DNA from: Dehalococcoidia bacterium
Lineage (GTDB): Bacteria; Chloroflexota; Dehalococcoidia; GIF9; AB-539-J10
NCBI GenBank assembly: GCA_003562555.1
Contig: PWUO01000191.1
Location: forward strand, 1-13,777
Reading direction: 5' to 3'
DNA length: 13,777 nt
Shown: piece by piece, positions 1 through 6,288 of the stretch
Layout of the letters: every line of letters starts with the position of its first letter
How positions within the stretch are numbered: the stretch's first letter is position 1
Translations under genes and position numbers: made by a program
The notes under the pieces: generated by a model
The model's input: the letters and a program-made list of their open reading frames with translations, nothing else
Database searches by the model: none
What the model was told of the DNA's origin: nothing

Positions 1-2156
1 TGCTCCCTGACAATTGAATCTCCTTTTCGCACTACGCTGATAACACTCCACAATGACTGGAGTTTAGCCACAAGTCTGCTGAGCTGGGACGTGCTTGTCA
101 CCTCAACGTCCACATGCAGCGCCGCTGTCCCGCCATCTTCCCGGGTGAAGTCCACATCGGTGATGTTGACACCCGCCTCAGCAATAACGGCACTGATGTC
201 TCGCAACAGGGCGGTCCTGTCCCACGCATCTATCTGAAGCTTAACGGGATAGACCTGTGCCACATCCCCCCAGTCCACCGCCACGAGCCGTTCTTTCTCC
301 GCCTCATTGACTACATTGACGCAGTCACGTCGGTGCACGGTGACACCGCGGCCCTGCGTAATATACCCGATTATCTCCTCACCGGGCAAGGGATTGCAGC
401 AGTTGGCCAACCTCGTATACAGGTCGCCCACTCCGAGCACCCGGATGCTGCCAAGGCTGACTCTCTTCGGAGCCGATACCTCGATCATCTTCTCAGGCGC
501 CTCAAGCTCAGCACTCATCTTGACCGCAACCTGAGACACGGTGAGGTTGCCTCTTCCTACCGCCAGGTACAGTTCCTCCGGACTGCCATACCCCAGTTTG
601 GATGCCAGCTTCTCGGCTCCCGGCACGGTAACCGCCAGCCGTTTCAGCCCACTTTCGAGCATCTGCCTGCCGGTGTCGATGCTCTGGCTCCTCTCTTGCT
701 TGTTGAACCACTGGCGAACCTTGTTCTGCGCGTGTGACGTGCGCACGTAACCAAGCTCGGGATTCAACCAGTCGAGACTCGGTCCCCGTTCGGTCTTGGA
801 GGCCACTATTTCTATAACGTCGCCGTTGTTCAGGGGCTGATTAAGTTGCACGAGCTTGCCGTTCACCTTGGCGCCGATGCAGCGGTAACCCAGATCCGTG
901 TGAATCCGAAACGCGAAATCGAGCGGGGTTGCTCCCTTTGGCAGGTCCTTGATCTCCCCCTTGGGCGTGTACACGAACACCTGGTCCGTGAGTACATCGG
1001 TCTTGAGCGACTCTATGAACTGTTCTCCATCAAGCTCATCCCGGCGCTCAGCGAGATCCTGCAGCCACGCGATACGCGGATCCATTGCGCGATCCTGTCT
1101 GCCGCCTTCCTTGTAATGCCAGTGCGCAGCAACTCCAAACGTCGCGACCTGGTTCATTTCGTGAGTTCTGATCTGCACTTCGATAGGCGTCGTTCCGTTG
1201 CAGAGGACAGTGGTATGAAGCGACTGGTAGCCATTGTCCTTTGGATTCGCAATGTAGTCGTTGAATTCCTCGATAATGGGGTGCCAGAAGTTGTGCACCA
1301 CACCGAGTGCCTTGTAGCAGTCAGCTACCGTGTCGACAAGTACCCGGAGCGCAAACAGGTCGTGAATGTCGCCCACACTCTTCCCCTGCTCGGCGTACCG
1401 CTTGGCCTTGAGATACGTGCTGTAGATGTGCTTCGGCCTGCCGAGAACCCTAGCTTCAACCCCCTGTTTCTTGAGCTCCTCACCAAGGGAGCGGATCGCA
1501 TCCTCCACGAAGCCCTCACGCTCCGCCCGCTTGGTGGCTACGAGCCTTGAAAAGCGTCGATACTGCTTGGGTTCGAGGTATCGAAACGCAAGATCCTCCA
1601 GTTGCCACTTCGTGCGGCGCAGGCCGAGGCGATGCGCCAGCGGTGCGTACACATCCAGCGTCTGCCTCGCTATGGCACGCCGCCGCCCAAGCGGCAAGGC
1701 GCCCAGCGTTCTCATGTTGTGCAGTCTGTCGGCAAGCTTGATGAGCACTACCCGCAGATCCTCTGCTGTTGCCATAAGAAGCTTCCGCAGGTTCTCTGCC
1801 TGTGTCTTCGAGTCGAACTCCTTCTCTTCGCTCCTGATTGCCAGTCGCTTCAGCTTGGTCACTCCGTCAACAAGCTTCGCGACCTCTGATCCGAAACGAG
1901 AGGCAATTTCCTCAAGAGAGACGTCACAGTCTTCCACCACGTCGTGAAGCAGCGCAGCTGCAATCGACTCCGCGTCGAGCTGATATTCGACCAGAGTTAA
2001 ACCTACATTAAGTGGATGATCCAGGTAGGGCTCGCCGGAGGCACGCAACTGTCCTTCGTGCGCTCGTGCGGCGAACTCATATGCCGAACGAATGAACTCG
2101 AGCTTGTCGTGAGGCAGGTAGGTCCCCGCTCCCTTCAACAGAGTCTCAACATCCAT
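1..2156 (-). CDS. rel: Bifunctional (p)ppGpp synthetase/hydrolase Rel (3' end off window)
   Basis: Makes and degrades the alarmone (p)ppGpp in the stringent response. No stop codon occurs in this frame before the left edge, so the C-terminus is incomplete; about 718 residues are visible, near full family length. Domains in order: HD hydrolase with R38, H47, H71-D72, E75-D76 and the DRLHN motif (D143, N147) all present; synthetase with the IHDLFALR segment, the NGYQSLHTT motif and the Glu of EVQIRT; TGS domain (VYTPKGEIKDLPKGATPLDF); zinc-finger-like domain with a CC pair and HRRDC; C-terminal ACT domain running off the edge. Key residues of both activities are present, so it should be bifunctional rather than a one-way RelA or SpoT. 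ATG at 2156 is chosen because the predicted promoter puts transcription start there. An in-frame ATG at 2165 overlaps the -10 box and has no ribosome binding site. Divergent from rsmG. Confidence 0.95.
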   Translation of the reverse strand, partial: MDVETLLKGAGTYLPHDKLEFIRSAYEFAARAHEGQLRASGEPYLDHPLNVGLTLVEYQLDAESIAAALLHDVVEDCDVSLEEIASRFGSEVAKLVDGVTKLKRLAIRSEEKEFDSKTQAENLRKLLMATAEDLRVVLIKLADRLHNMRTLGALPLGRRRAIARQTLDVYAPLAHRLGLRRTKWQLEDLAFRYLEPKQYRRFSRLVATKRAEREGFVEDAIRSLGEELKKQGVEARVLGRPKHIYSTYLKAKRYAEQGKSVGDIHDLFALRVLVDTVADCYKALGVVHNFWHPIIEEFNDYIANPKDNGYQSLHTTVLCNGTTPIEVQIRTHEMNQVATFGVAAHWHYKEGGRQDRAMDPRIAWLQDLAERRDELDGEQFIESLKTDVLTDQVFVYTPKGEIKDLPKGATPLDFAFRIHTDLGYRCIGAKVNGKLVQLNQPLNNGDVIEIVASKTERGPSLDWLNPELGYVRTSHAQNKVRQWFNKQERSQSIDTGRQMLESGLKRLAVTVPGAEKLASKLGYGSPEELYLAVGRGNLTVSQVAVKMSAELEAPEKMIEVSAPKRVSLGSIRVLGVGDLYTRLANCCNPLPGEEIIGYITQGRGVTVHRRDCVNVVNEAEKERLVAVDWGDVAQVYPVKLQIDAWDRTALLRDISAVIAEAGVNITDVDFTREDGGTAALHVDVEVTSTSQLSRLVAKLQSLWSVISVVRKGDSIVRE

Positions 2157-2192
2157 AGCTGGCATAATAACGCAGGGCTTAGTGACACGCAA
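2157..2192 (-). promoter_or_regulatory. Predicted rel promoter, leaderless
   Basis: Read on the minus strand, TTGCGT (2192-2187) is followed by a 17-bp spacer and TATTAT (2169-2164). Seven bases later comes ATGGA at 2156. A start of transcription about seven bases after the -10 box falls on or next to the A of that ATG. No Shine-Dalgarno sequence precedes either candidate ATG, which agrees with a leaderless transcript. The -35 hexamer matches the sigma-70 consensus at three of six positions and the -10 box at five of six. Confidence 0.6.
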
Positions 2193-2198
2193 ACGAGA

Positions 2199-2214
2199 GG
2201 CGCTCCGGTGCGCC
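2199..2214. promoter_or_regulatory. 16-bp palindrome between divergent rel and rsmG promoters
   Basis: GGCGCTCCGGTGCGCC is symmetric at 14 of 16 positions; only the T/T pair at 2204 and 2209 breaks it. It lies just upstream of the rel -35 hexamer and where the rsmG -35 would be, a position suited to a regulator acting on both promoters. GC-rich palindromes arise easily in such DNA, so the operator role is an inference. Confidence 0.3.
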
Positions 2215-2223
2215 GCGCGCACG

Positions 2224-2232
2224 TGCTACTAT
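2224..2232 (+). promoter_or_regulatory. Predicted rsmG extended -10 promoter
   Basis: TGCTACTAT fits an extended -10 element (TGn followed by a TATAAT-like hexamer, TACTAT at 2227-2232). No convincing -35 hexamer is seen 16-18 bp upstream, as expected for extended -10 promoters. The predicted transcription start is about 2239-2240, leaving only 11-12 nt before the rsmG ATG. Confidence 0.4.
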
Positions 2233-2239
2233 CTCGCCG

Positions 2240-2254
2240 ATGGAGAGCCCATGA
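2240..2254 (+). other. Possible four-codon leader reading frame coupled to rsmG
   Basis: ATGGAGAGCCCATGA reads Met-Glu-Ser-Pro-stop in another frame from rsmG. Its ATG lies seven bases after the -10 hexamer, the same distance as in rel. Its TGA overlaps the rsmG start as ATGA, the usual layout for translational coupling. The same bases also supply the GGAGAG ribosome binding site of rsmG, so this may be a coincidence. Confidence 0.18.
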
Positions 2255-2979
2255 CGCAGTTCACACAACTTGTGGACGGCCTGACTACGCTCGGATACGA
2301 GATCGGTCCGGGACAGGTCAGGCTGTTCGAGGTGTACAGGGATGAGTTACTGCGATGGAATCAGTACACCAACCTCACATCGATAACCGACCCGTCGGGG
2401 ATCGAGACACGTCACTTCCTCGATTCACTGACAATCCTGCAGGTGTTCGAGAAGGATGCCGTGCGCAACAGTCACATGAGGGTACTGGATATAGGAGCAG
2501 GAGCCGGATTTCCGGGCATCCCGTTGAAGCTGATTCTCACTGATATCAACCTTGTGCTGCTGGAGGCAACGGGCAAGAAGGCTGCGTTCCTTCGCAATGT
2601 GGTCGTACGGCTCGGCCTTACCCGGACAACCGTGGTGAACGACCGAGCGGAAGTGCTGGCACACGTGCCCTCACACCGCGAATCATACGATCTCGTCGTT
2701 GCCCGCGCGGTGGCGCCGCTGGCAAGTCTGGCCGAGTTGTGTCTGCCATTTGTCACCGTGGGGGGGATGTTCGTGGCCCCCAAGAAGGGCGCTATCGTTG
2801 ACGAGATCGCCGAAGCCCGCAACGCAATCAGCCAGGTTGGAGGGGCAGACGTGCATCTCGTTGAAGTACGCCTTCCACAGCTTGCGGATGAGCGAACACT
2901 CGTCTGCATCAGGAAAGCGTCTCATTCTCCGGACCGCTATCCCAGGCGCAGTGGCATACCGCTCAAGCGGCCACTCTGA
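2251..2979 (+). CDS. rsmG: 16S rRNA (guanine527-N7)-methyltransferase RsmG
   Basis: Transfers a methyl group from S-adenosylmethionine to N7 of G527 in the 530 loop of 16S rRNA; loss in other bacteria gives low-level streptomycin resistance. The 242-residue protein carries the family pattern WNQYTNLTSI near residue 36, HFLDSL at 55-60, the SAM-binding VLDIGAGAGFPGIPLKL at about 78-94, VVARAVAPL, a PKKG segment, and the C-terminal YPRRSGIPLKRPL signature. ATG at 2251 is chosen over the in-frame ATG at 2182 because GGAGAG lies 3 nt upstream and homology begins here; the upstream ATG would also precede the predicted promoter. It is divergent from rel and followed by 118 nt before the next gene, which appears to have its own promoter. 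Confidence 0.96.
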   Translation: MTQFTQLVDGLTTLGYEIGPGQVRLFEVYRDELLRWNQYTNLTSITDPSGIETRHFLDSLTILQVFEKDAVRNSHMRVLDIGAGAGFPGIPLKLILTDINLVLLEATGKKAAFLRNVVVRLGLTRTTVVNDRAEVLAHVPSHRESYDLVVARAVAPLASLAELCLPFVTVGGMFVAPKKGAIVDEIAEARNAISQVGGADVHLVEVRLPQLADERTLVCIRKASHSPDRYPRRSGIPLKRPL

Positions 2980-3039
2980 GTGTCGCCCCCCAGTACAGAT
3001 ACGGTGAGCCTCAGACAGCGTCCCGCGACCGGTTTCTGC

Positions 3040-3068
3040 CTGAACCTGCAGGTCAAATATGGTAGGAT
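3040..3068 (+). promoter_or_regulatory. Possible promoter of the acyl-CoA catabolic cluster
   Basis: CTGAAC (3040-3045), a 17-bp spacer and TAGGAT (3063-3068) form a moderate sigma-70-like promoter, placing transcription start near 3075 and leaving a leader of about 23 nt that contains the AAGGAG ribosome binding site. The match is only partial at both hexamers. The 118-nt gap after rsmG and the change of gene function support a promoter somewhere here. Confidence 0.35.
3044..3053. promoter_or_regulatory. Perfect 10-bp palindrome in the promoter spacer
   Basis: ACCTGCAGGT is a perfect palindrome lying between the proposed -35 and -10 boxes of the catabolic cluster, where repressors often bind. 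Symmetry does not extend cleanly beyond these ten bases, and no regulator gene is nearby, so the operator role is only a suggestion. Confidence 0.2.
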
Positions 3069-3097
3069 ACGGGCACACCTCTCTAAGGAGTGTACGC

Positions 3098-3862
3098 ATG
3101 GGTTCGGCACCATTCTCGCTTGAGGGCAAGGTAGCGCTCATCACAGGTGGAAGCGGAGGTATCGGCAGACAGACGGCCCTATCGTTCGCGAGGGCAGGTG
3201 CTGATGTGGTTGTCGCTGATATCAGCGACAAGGCCGATGCGGTCGCCGACGAAGTGCGGGCGCTTGGTCGGAACGCTCTGTTCACACGAGTCGACGTAGC
3301 GGACAACTCCCAGATACACGATGCCGTGACCACCGCCCTGAGCGCATTCGGGAGGATCGACATCCTTGTCAACAACGCCGCGATGCACCTCGTCGAGCGT
3401 TTCACGGATGGATCGCCGCAGGACTGGGACAGATGCCTTCGCGTGAATCTCCTCGGACAGATAGTGTTCTGCCACGCCGTAATCGGCGGCATGATTGAAC
3501 GTGGATCCGGCAAGATAGTCAACGTCGCCTCCGACGCAGGAAGAGTGGGTAGCCTGGGACAGGCGGTGTACGGCGCGTCGAAAGGCGGATTGATCGCATT
3601 CACACGAAACCTCGCGGTAGAACTGGCCCGCCACCACATAAACGTCAACTGTGTCTCTCCGGGACTCGTCAATACCGATATGTGGAATTCGACGCGACGC
3701 GATAAGCCGAATCTGGCCAACGCGTACGAAAACACCGTCCTGTGGAAACGACTGGGCGAACCGGAGGAGATCGCTGCGGCCATACTGTTCCTGGTGTCGG
3801 AAGAGGCAGCGTACATAACCGGCCAGACGCTCAGCGTCAATGGCGGAGTGTTCATAGCGTAA
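3098..3862 (+). CDS. Short-chain dehydrogenase, 2-hydroxycyclohexanecarboxyl-CoA dehydrogenase (BadH)-like
   Basis: A cytoplasmic NAD(H)-dependent oxidoreductase of the classical SDR family, 254 residues. Visible features: cofactor loop TGGSGGIG at 16-23; D41 at the end of the second strand, which favours NAD over NADP; NNAA at 92-95; and the complete tetrad N117, S145, Y158, K162. The stretch VASDAGRVGSLGQAVYGASKGGL closely resembles BadH, which oxidises a cyclic 3-hydroxyacyl-CoA in anaerobic benzoate and cyclohexanecarboxylate degradation. With a 3-hydroxyacyl-CoA dehydrogenase and thiolase downstream, the likely substrate is a hydroxyacyl-CoA ester, perhaps branched or cyclic. BbsC/BbsD of benzylsuccinate oxidation and FabG-type ketoreductases are alternatives. 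ATG at 3098 is chosen because AAGGAG lies 7 nt upstream; an ATG at 3059 has no such site. Confidence 0.85.
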   Translation: MGSAPFSLEGKVALITGGSGGIGRQTALSFARAGADVVVADISDKADAVADEVRALGRNALFTRVDVADNSQIHDAVTTALSAFGRIDILVNNAAMHLVERFTDGSPQDWDRCLRVNLLGQIVFCHAVIGGMIERGSGKIVNVASDAGRVGSLGQAVYGASKGGLIAFTRNLAVELARHHINVNCVSPGLVNTDMWNSTRRDKPNLANAYENTVLWKRLGEPEEIAAAILFLVSEEAAYITGQTLSVNGGVFIA

Positions 3863-3935
3863 GGGCCGCAGTACCCGCCACCGTGAGGAAGCGGCGCCTG
3901 CAGCTCAAGTCAAAAGGCAAGGAGGAACGCGTCGC

Positions 3936-4793
3936 ATGGACATCAGGAGCATCGGAGTCGTCGGCTGCGGATTGATGGGGTCAGGTATCGCCGAGATATC
4001 CGCGCGCGCCGGCTACGAAGTGATTGTCACCGAGGTGACCGACGAGTTTCTGAAGAAGGGCTTGTCCAGGATCGAATCATCCACACAGAAGGCTGTCGAC
4101 CGGGGCAAGTCCACCGCAGAGGAACGGTCCGTCACCCTCGCCCGCATTAAGGGGTCAACCGGCCTCGAGGATCTTCGGAGTTGTCAGCTCATCATCGAGG
4201 CGGCGATCGAACGGATGGACGAGAAGAAGCGGATCTTCGGTACACTCGACAGTCTCTGCCCTCCGGAGACGATTCTCGCAAGCAATACTTCTTCCCTCTC
4301 CATCACCGAGATCGCGGCAGCCACGACCCGGCCGGACCGGGTGCTCGGACTTCACTTCTTCAGCCCCGTCCCCGTAATGAAGCTGCTTGAGGTCGTACGC
4401 ACCATTATGGTGAGCGATGAGGTGGTGGAGACAGGGGTCGACTACGGCAAGGCAGTCGGAAAGGAAACGGTCGTCTGCAAGGATGCCCCGGGCTTCATCG
4501 TCAACCAACTCTACCTCCCCTACACCCTGGTTGCCGTACGGCAGTGGGAGCGCGGACTCGCGTCGATGGAGGATATCGACAAGGCCATGACCCTCGGTCT
4601 CAATTACCCGATGGGTCCGTTCACACTGATGGATTTCGTGGGACTCGATATTCACTACAACGCGTGTATGGCAATCTACGAGGAGACGAAGGACCCCGCT
4701 TACTTCCCGCCTCCGGTACTCAAGAAGATGCTCCAGGCGGGCCACCTGGGTCGCAAGACAGGCAAGGGGTTCTACGACTACAGCAGCAAATAG
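3936..4793 (+). CDS. 3-hydroxyacyl-CoA dehydrogenase (HAD/PaaH/Hbd type)
   Basis: Oxidises (S)-3-hydroxyacyl-CoA to 3-ketoacyl-CoA with NAD, or the reverse. The 285-residue protein is the usual length of single-function enzymes, without the hydratase domain of FadB. The N-terminal Rossmann domain starts with VVGCGLMGSGIAE (glycines 10, 12, 15) and has E33 at the end of the second strand, fitting NAD. The catalytic residues are present: S119 and N117 in SNTSS, the H140-E152 dyad in LHFFSPVPVMKLLE, and N190 in PGFIVNQ. The C-terminal domain carries NYPMGPFTLMDFVGLD and the terminal GRKTGKGFYDYS. AAGGAGG lies 10 nt upstream of the ATG. A 73-nt gap separates it from the SDR gene, and the next gene starts 43 nt after the stop, so all four genes look cotranscribed. 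Two dehydrogenases of different folds side by side suggest two separate oxidation steps or opposite stereochemistry. Confidence 0.93.
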   Translation: MDIRSIGVVGCGLMGSGIAEISARAGYEVIVTEVTDEFLKKGLSRIESSTQKAVDRGKSTAEERSVTLARIKGSTGLEDLRSCQLIIEAAIERMDEKKRIFGTLDSLCPPETILASNTSSLSITEIAAATTRPDRVLGLHFFSPVPVMKLLEVVRTIMVSDEVVETGVDYGKAVGKETVVCKDAPGFIVNQLYLPYTLVAVRQWERGLASMEDIDKAMTLGLNYPMGPFTLMDFVGLDIHYNACMAIYEETKDPAYFPPPVLKKMLQAGHLGRKTGKGFYDYSSK

Positions 4794-4836
4794 GATTCCG
4801 GTGAGTGGCCCCTCGACCGGACGAAGGAAGGAGTCT

Positions 4837-6261
4837 GTGAACAGTATGACAGGAATAGTATCGTACGCAGCATATCTGCCACTGTACCGACTGAACCGCG
4901 CCGAGATCGGTCGTGCGTGGGGTACGGGAGGCAAGGGGGAGAAGGCCATTGCCAGCCACGATGAGGACAGCCTCACCATGGCCGTGGCTGCCGCTCAGCA
5001 GTGCCTCAGAGGCATCGACGTCGGCACCGTTGACGGCGTGTATTTCGCTTCCACTACCGCCCCCTACAACGAGAAGCAGTCCGCCGCAACCATAGCAGCT
5101 GTGCTCAACATGGGGGCTGACGTCTGTACCGTCGACTTCGGCGGCTCACTCAGGAGCAGCACCAATGCCCTCCGGGCAGCCGTGGACGCGGTCAAGAGCG
5201 GCTCCCTCAAGAAGGTGCTGGTCCTGGCCGCCGACAGTCGGCTGGGACTTCCGAACGGCGCCAGCGAGATGGCCTTCGGCGACGGAGCCGGCGCGGTGCT
5301 GGTCGGCTCCGACGATGTCGTTGCCTCCATCGAGTCGATGTACACGATGGCGGACGAGATCATCGACGTGTTCCGCTCAGACAAGGATCGGTACGTGCGC
5401 GCGTGGGAAGCTCGATTCGTGCGTGACGACGGTCATGGCCGTGTCATCCCACAGGCGGTGAAGTCCGCACTGAGCAAGTGCGGTCTCTCCACTGCGGACC
5501 TGGCGAAGATCGTTATGTACGCGCCCGACCAGCGACAGCTTCAGGCGGTCACCAGGTCAATGAAGCTCGATCCCGCGATCGTGCAGGACACTTTCTACAA
5601 TGAGTTTGGCGACACTGGCGCCGCACAGGTATTCATCTCCCTCGCTGCCGCACTGGAGCAGTCGAACGAAGGAGACCGGATACTGGTGGCCTCGTACGGC
5701 AACGGTGCCGACGTACTGACGTTGGCGGCCCGACCCGGCATTGCGTCATGCAAGCCAGCACGAACGCTGGACTACTACCTCAACACGAAACTCACGATCT
5801 CCACGTACGAGAAATACCTCCGCTGGCGCCAACTCCTGGAGCTTGAGCCTCCAGCGACGGCCCCCATGGAACAACCCTCTCCTGTTGCGCTGTGGCGCGA
5901 TAACAAGAGCGGACTGGACCTGCATGGCGTGAAGTGCCGCAACTGCGGCACGCCGCAGTACCCGGCACAGCGGATCTGCATGGAGTGCGGATCGAAGGAC
6001 GAGTTCGACGACTATTCGTTTTCGGACAAACTCGCGGTTCTTGCTACATTTAGCCACGACAGCCTGGGCATCAGTGCGGATCCTCCAACTACCGTGGCGG
6101 CAGTCGATTTCGAGGGAGGAGGCAGGATTACCTGCGACATGACCGACAGAGATCCCTCCGAAATCAGAATCGGCATGCCGGTGGAGATGGTCTTCAGGGT
6201 GCTCCGGTACATCGGCGGCTTCTACACCTACTGGTGGAAGGCCCGGCCGAAGAGAGACTAG
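4837..6261 (+). CDS. HMG-CoA-synthase-like protein fused to a DUF35 zinc-ribbon/OB domain
   Basis: A 474-residue two-part protein. Residues about 4-310 have the HMG-CoA synthase/ketoacyl synthase III fold: GIVSYAAYLPLYR at the start, FGDGAGAVLVG near 148, a GDTG segment near 258 and SYGNGADVL near 286. Residues about 350-470 form a DUF35 module: a zinc ribbon with C367-C370 and C381-C384, then an OB-fold ending in GGFYTYWWK. Aligned by eye, the synthase nucleophile position is L105 (in GGSLRSSTNAL), the Glu position is T73 and the His position (in MYAPDQRQ) is A229, so the condensing activity looks lost. It precedes a thiolase by 27 nt. In archaea, thiolase, DUF35 and HMG-CoA synthase form a three-protein complex, and here two of those are fused. 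Its role is probably scaffolding or substrate handling for the thiolase. GTG at 4837 is preferred from the AAGGAAGGAG sequence upstream; ATG at 4846 is also possible. Confidence 0.85.
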   Translation: MNSMTGIVSYAAYLPLYRLNRAEIGRAWGTGGKGEKAIASHDEDSLTMAVAAAQQCLRGIDVGTVDGVYFASTTAPYNEKQSAATIAAVLNMGADVCTVDFGGSLRSSTNALRAAVDAVKSGSLKKVLVLAADSRLGLPNGASEMAFGDGAGAVLVGSDDVVASIESMYTMADEIIDVFRSDKDRYVRAWEARFVRDDGHGRVIPQAVKSALSKCGLSTADLAKIVMYAPDQRQLQAVTRSMKLDPAIVQDTFYNEFGDTGAAQVFISLAAALEQSNEGDRILVASYGNGADVLTLAARPGIASCKPARTLDYYLNTKLTISTYEKYLRWRQLLELEPPATAPMEQPSPVALWRDNKSGLDLHGVKCRNCGTPQYPAQRICMECGSKDEFDDYSFSDKLAVLATFSHDSLGISADPPTTVAAVDFEGGGRITCDMTDRDPSEIRIGMPVEMVFRVLRYIGGFYTYWWKARPKRD

Positions 6262-6288
6262 TAACGCTAGCTGGAGGCGAGGTACAAC

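Noticed and set aside
114..1550. Plus-strand open frames of 207 and 234 residues opposite the left-hand gene
   Set aside because: The minus strand encodes an intact Rel protein with all family motifs through this region, so these are shadows.
2683..3855. 390-residue open frame on the minus strand opposite rsmG and the SDR gene
   Set aside because: It spans parts of two well-recognised plus-strand genes and the gap between them, has low-complexity Arg/Ser/Thr-rich composition, and resembles no family. It is an antisense shadow of GC-rich coding DNA.
3863..3935. Gap between the SDR and dehydrogenase genes as a terminator or promoter site
   Set aside because: Only a 5-bp inverted repeat with a long loop and a ribosome binding site are visible, so the genes are treated as one transcript.
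4155..4979. 274-residue minus-strand frame opposite the 3-hydroxyacyl-CoA dehydrogenase
   Set aside because: It has no recognisable domain and lies opposite a gene with complete catalytic motifs.
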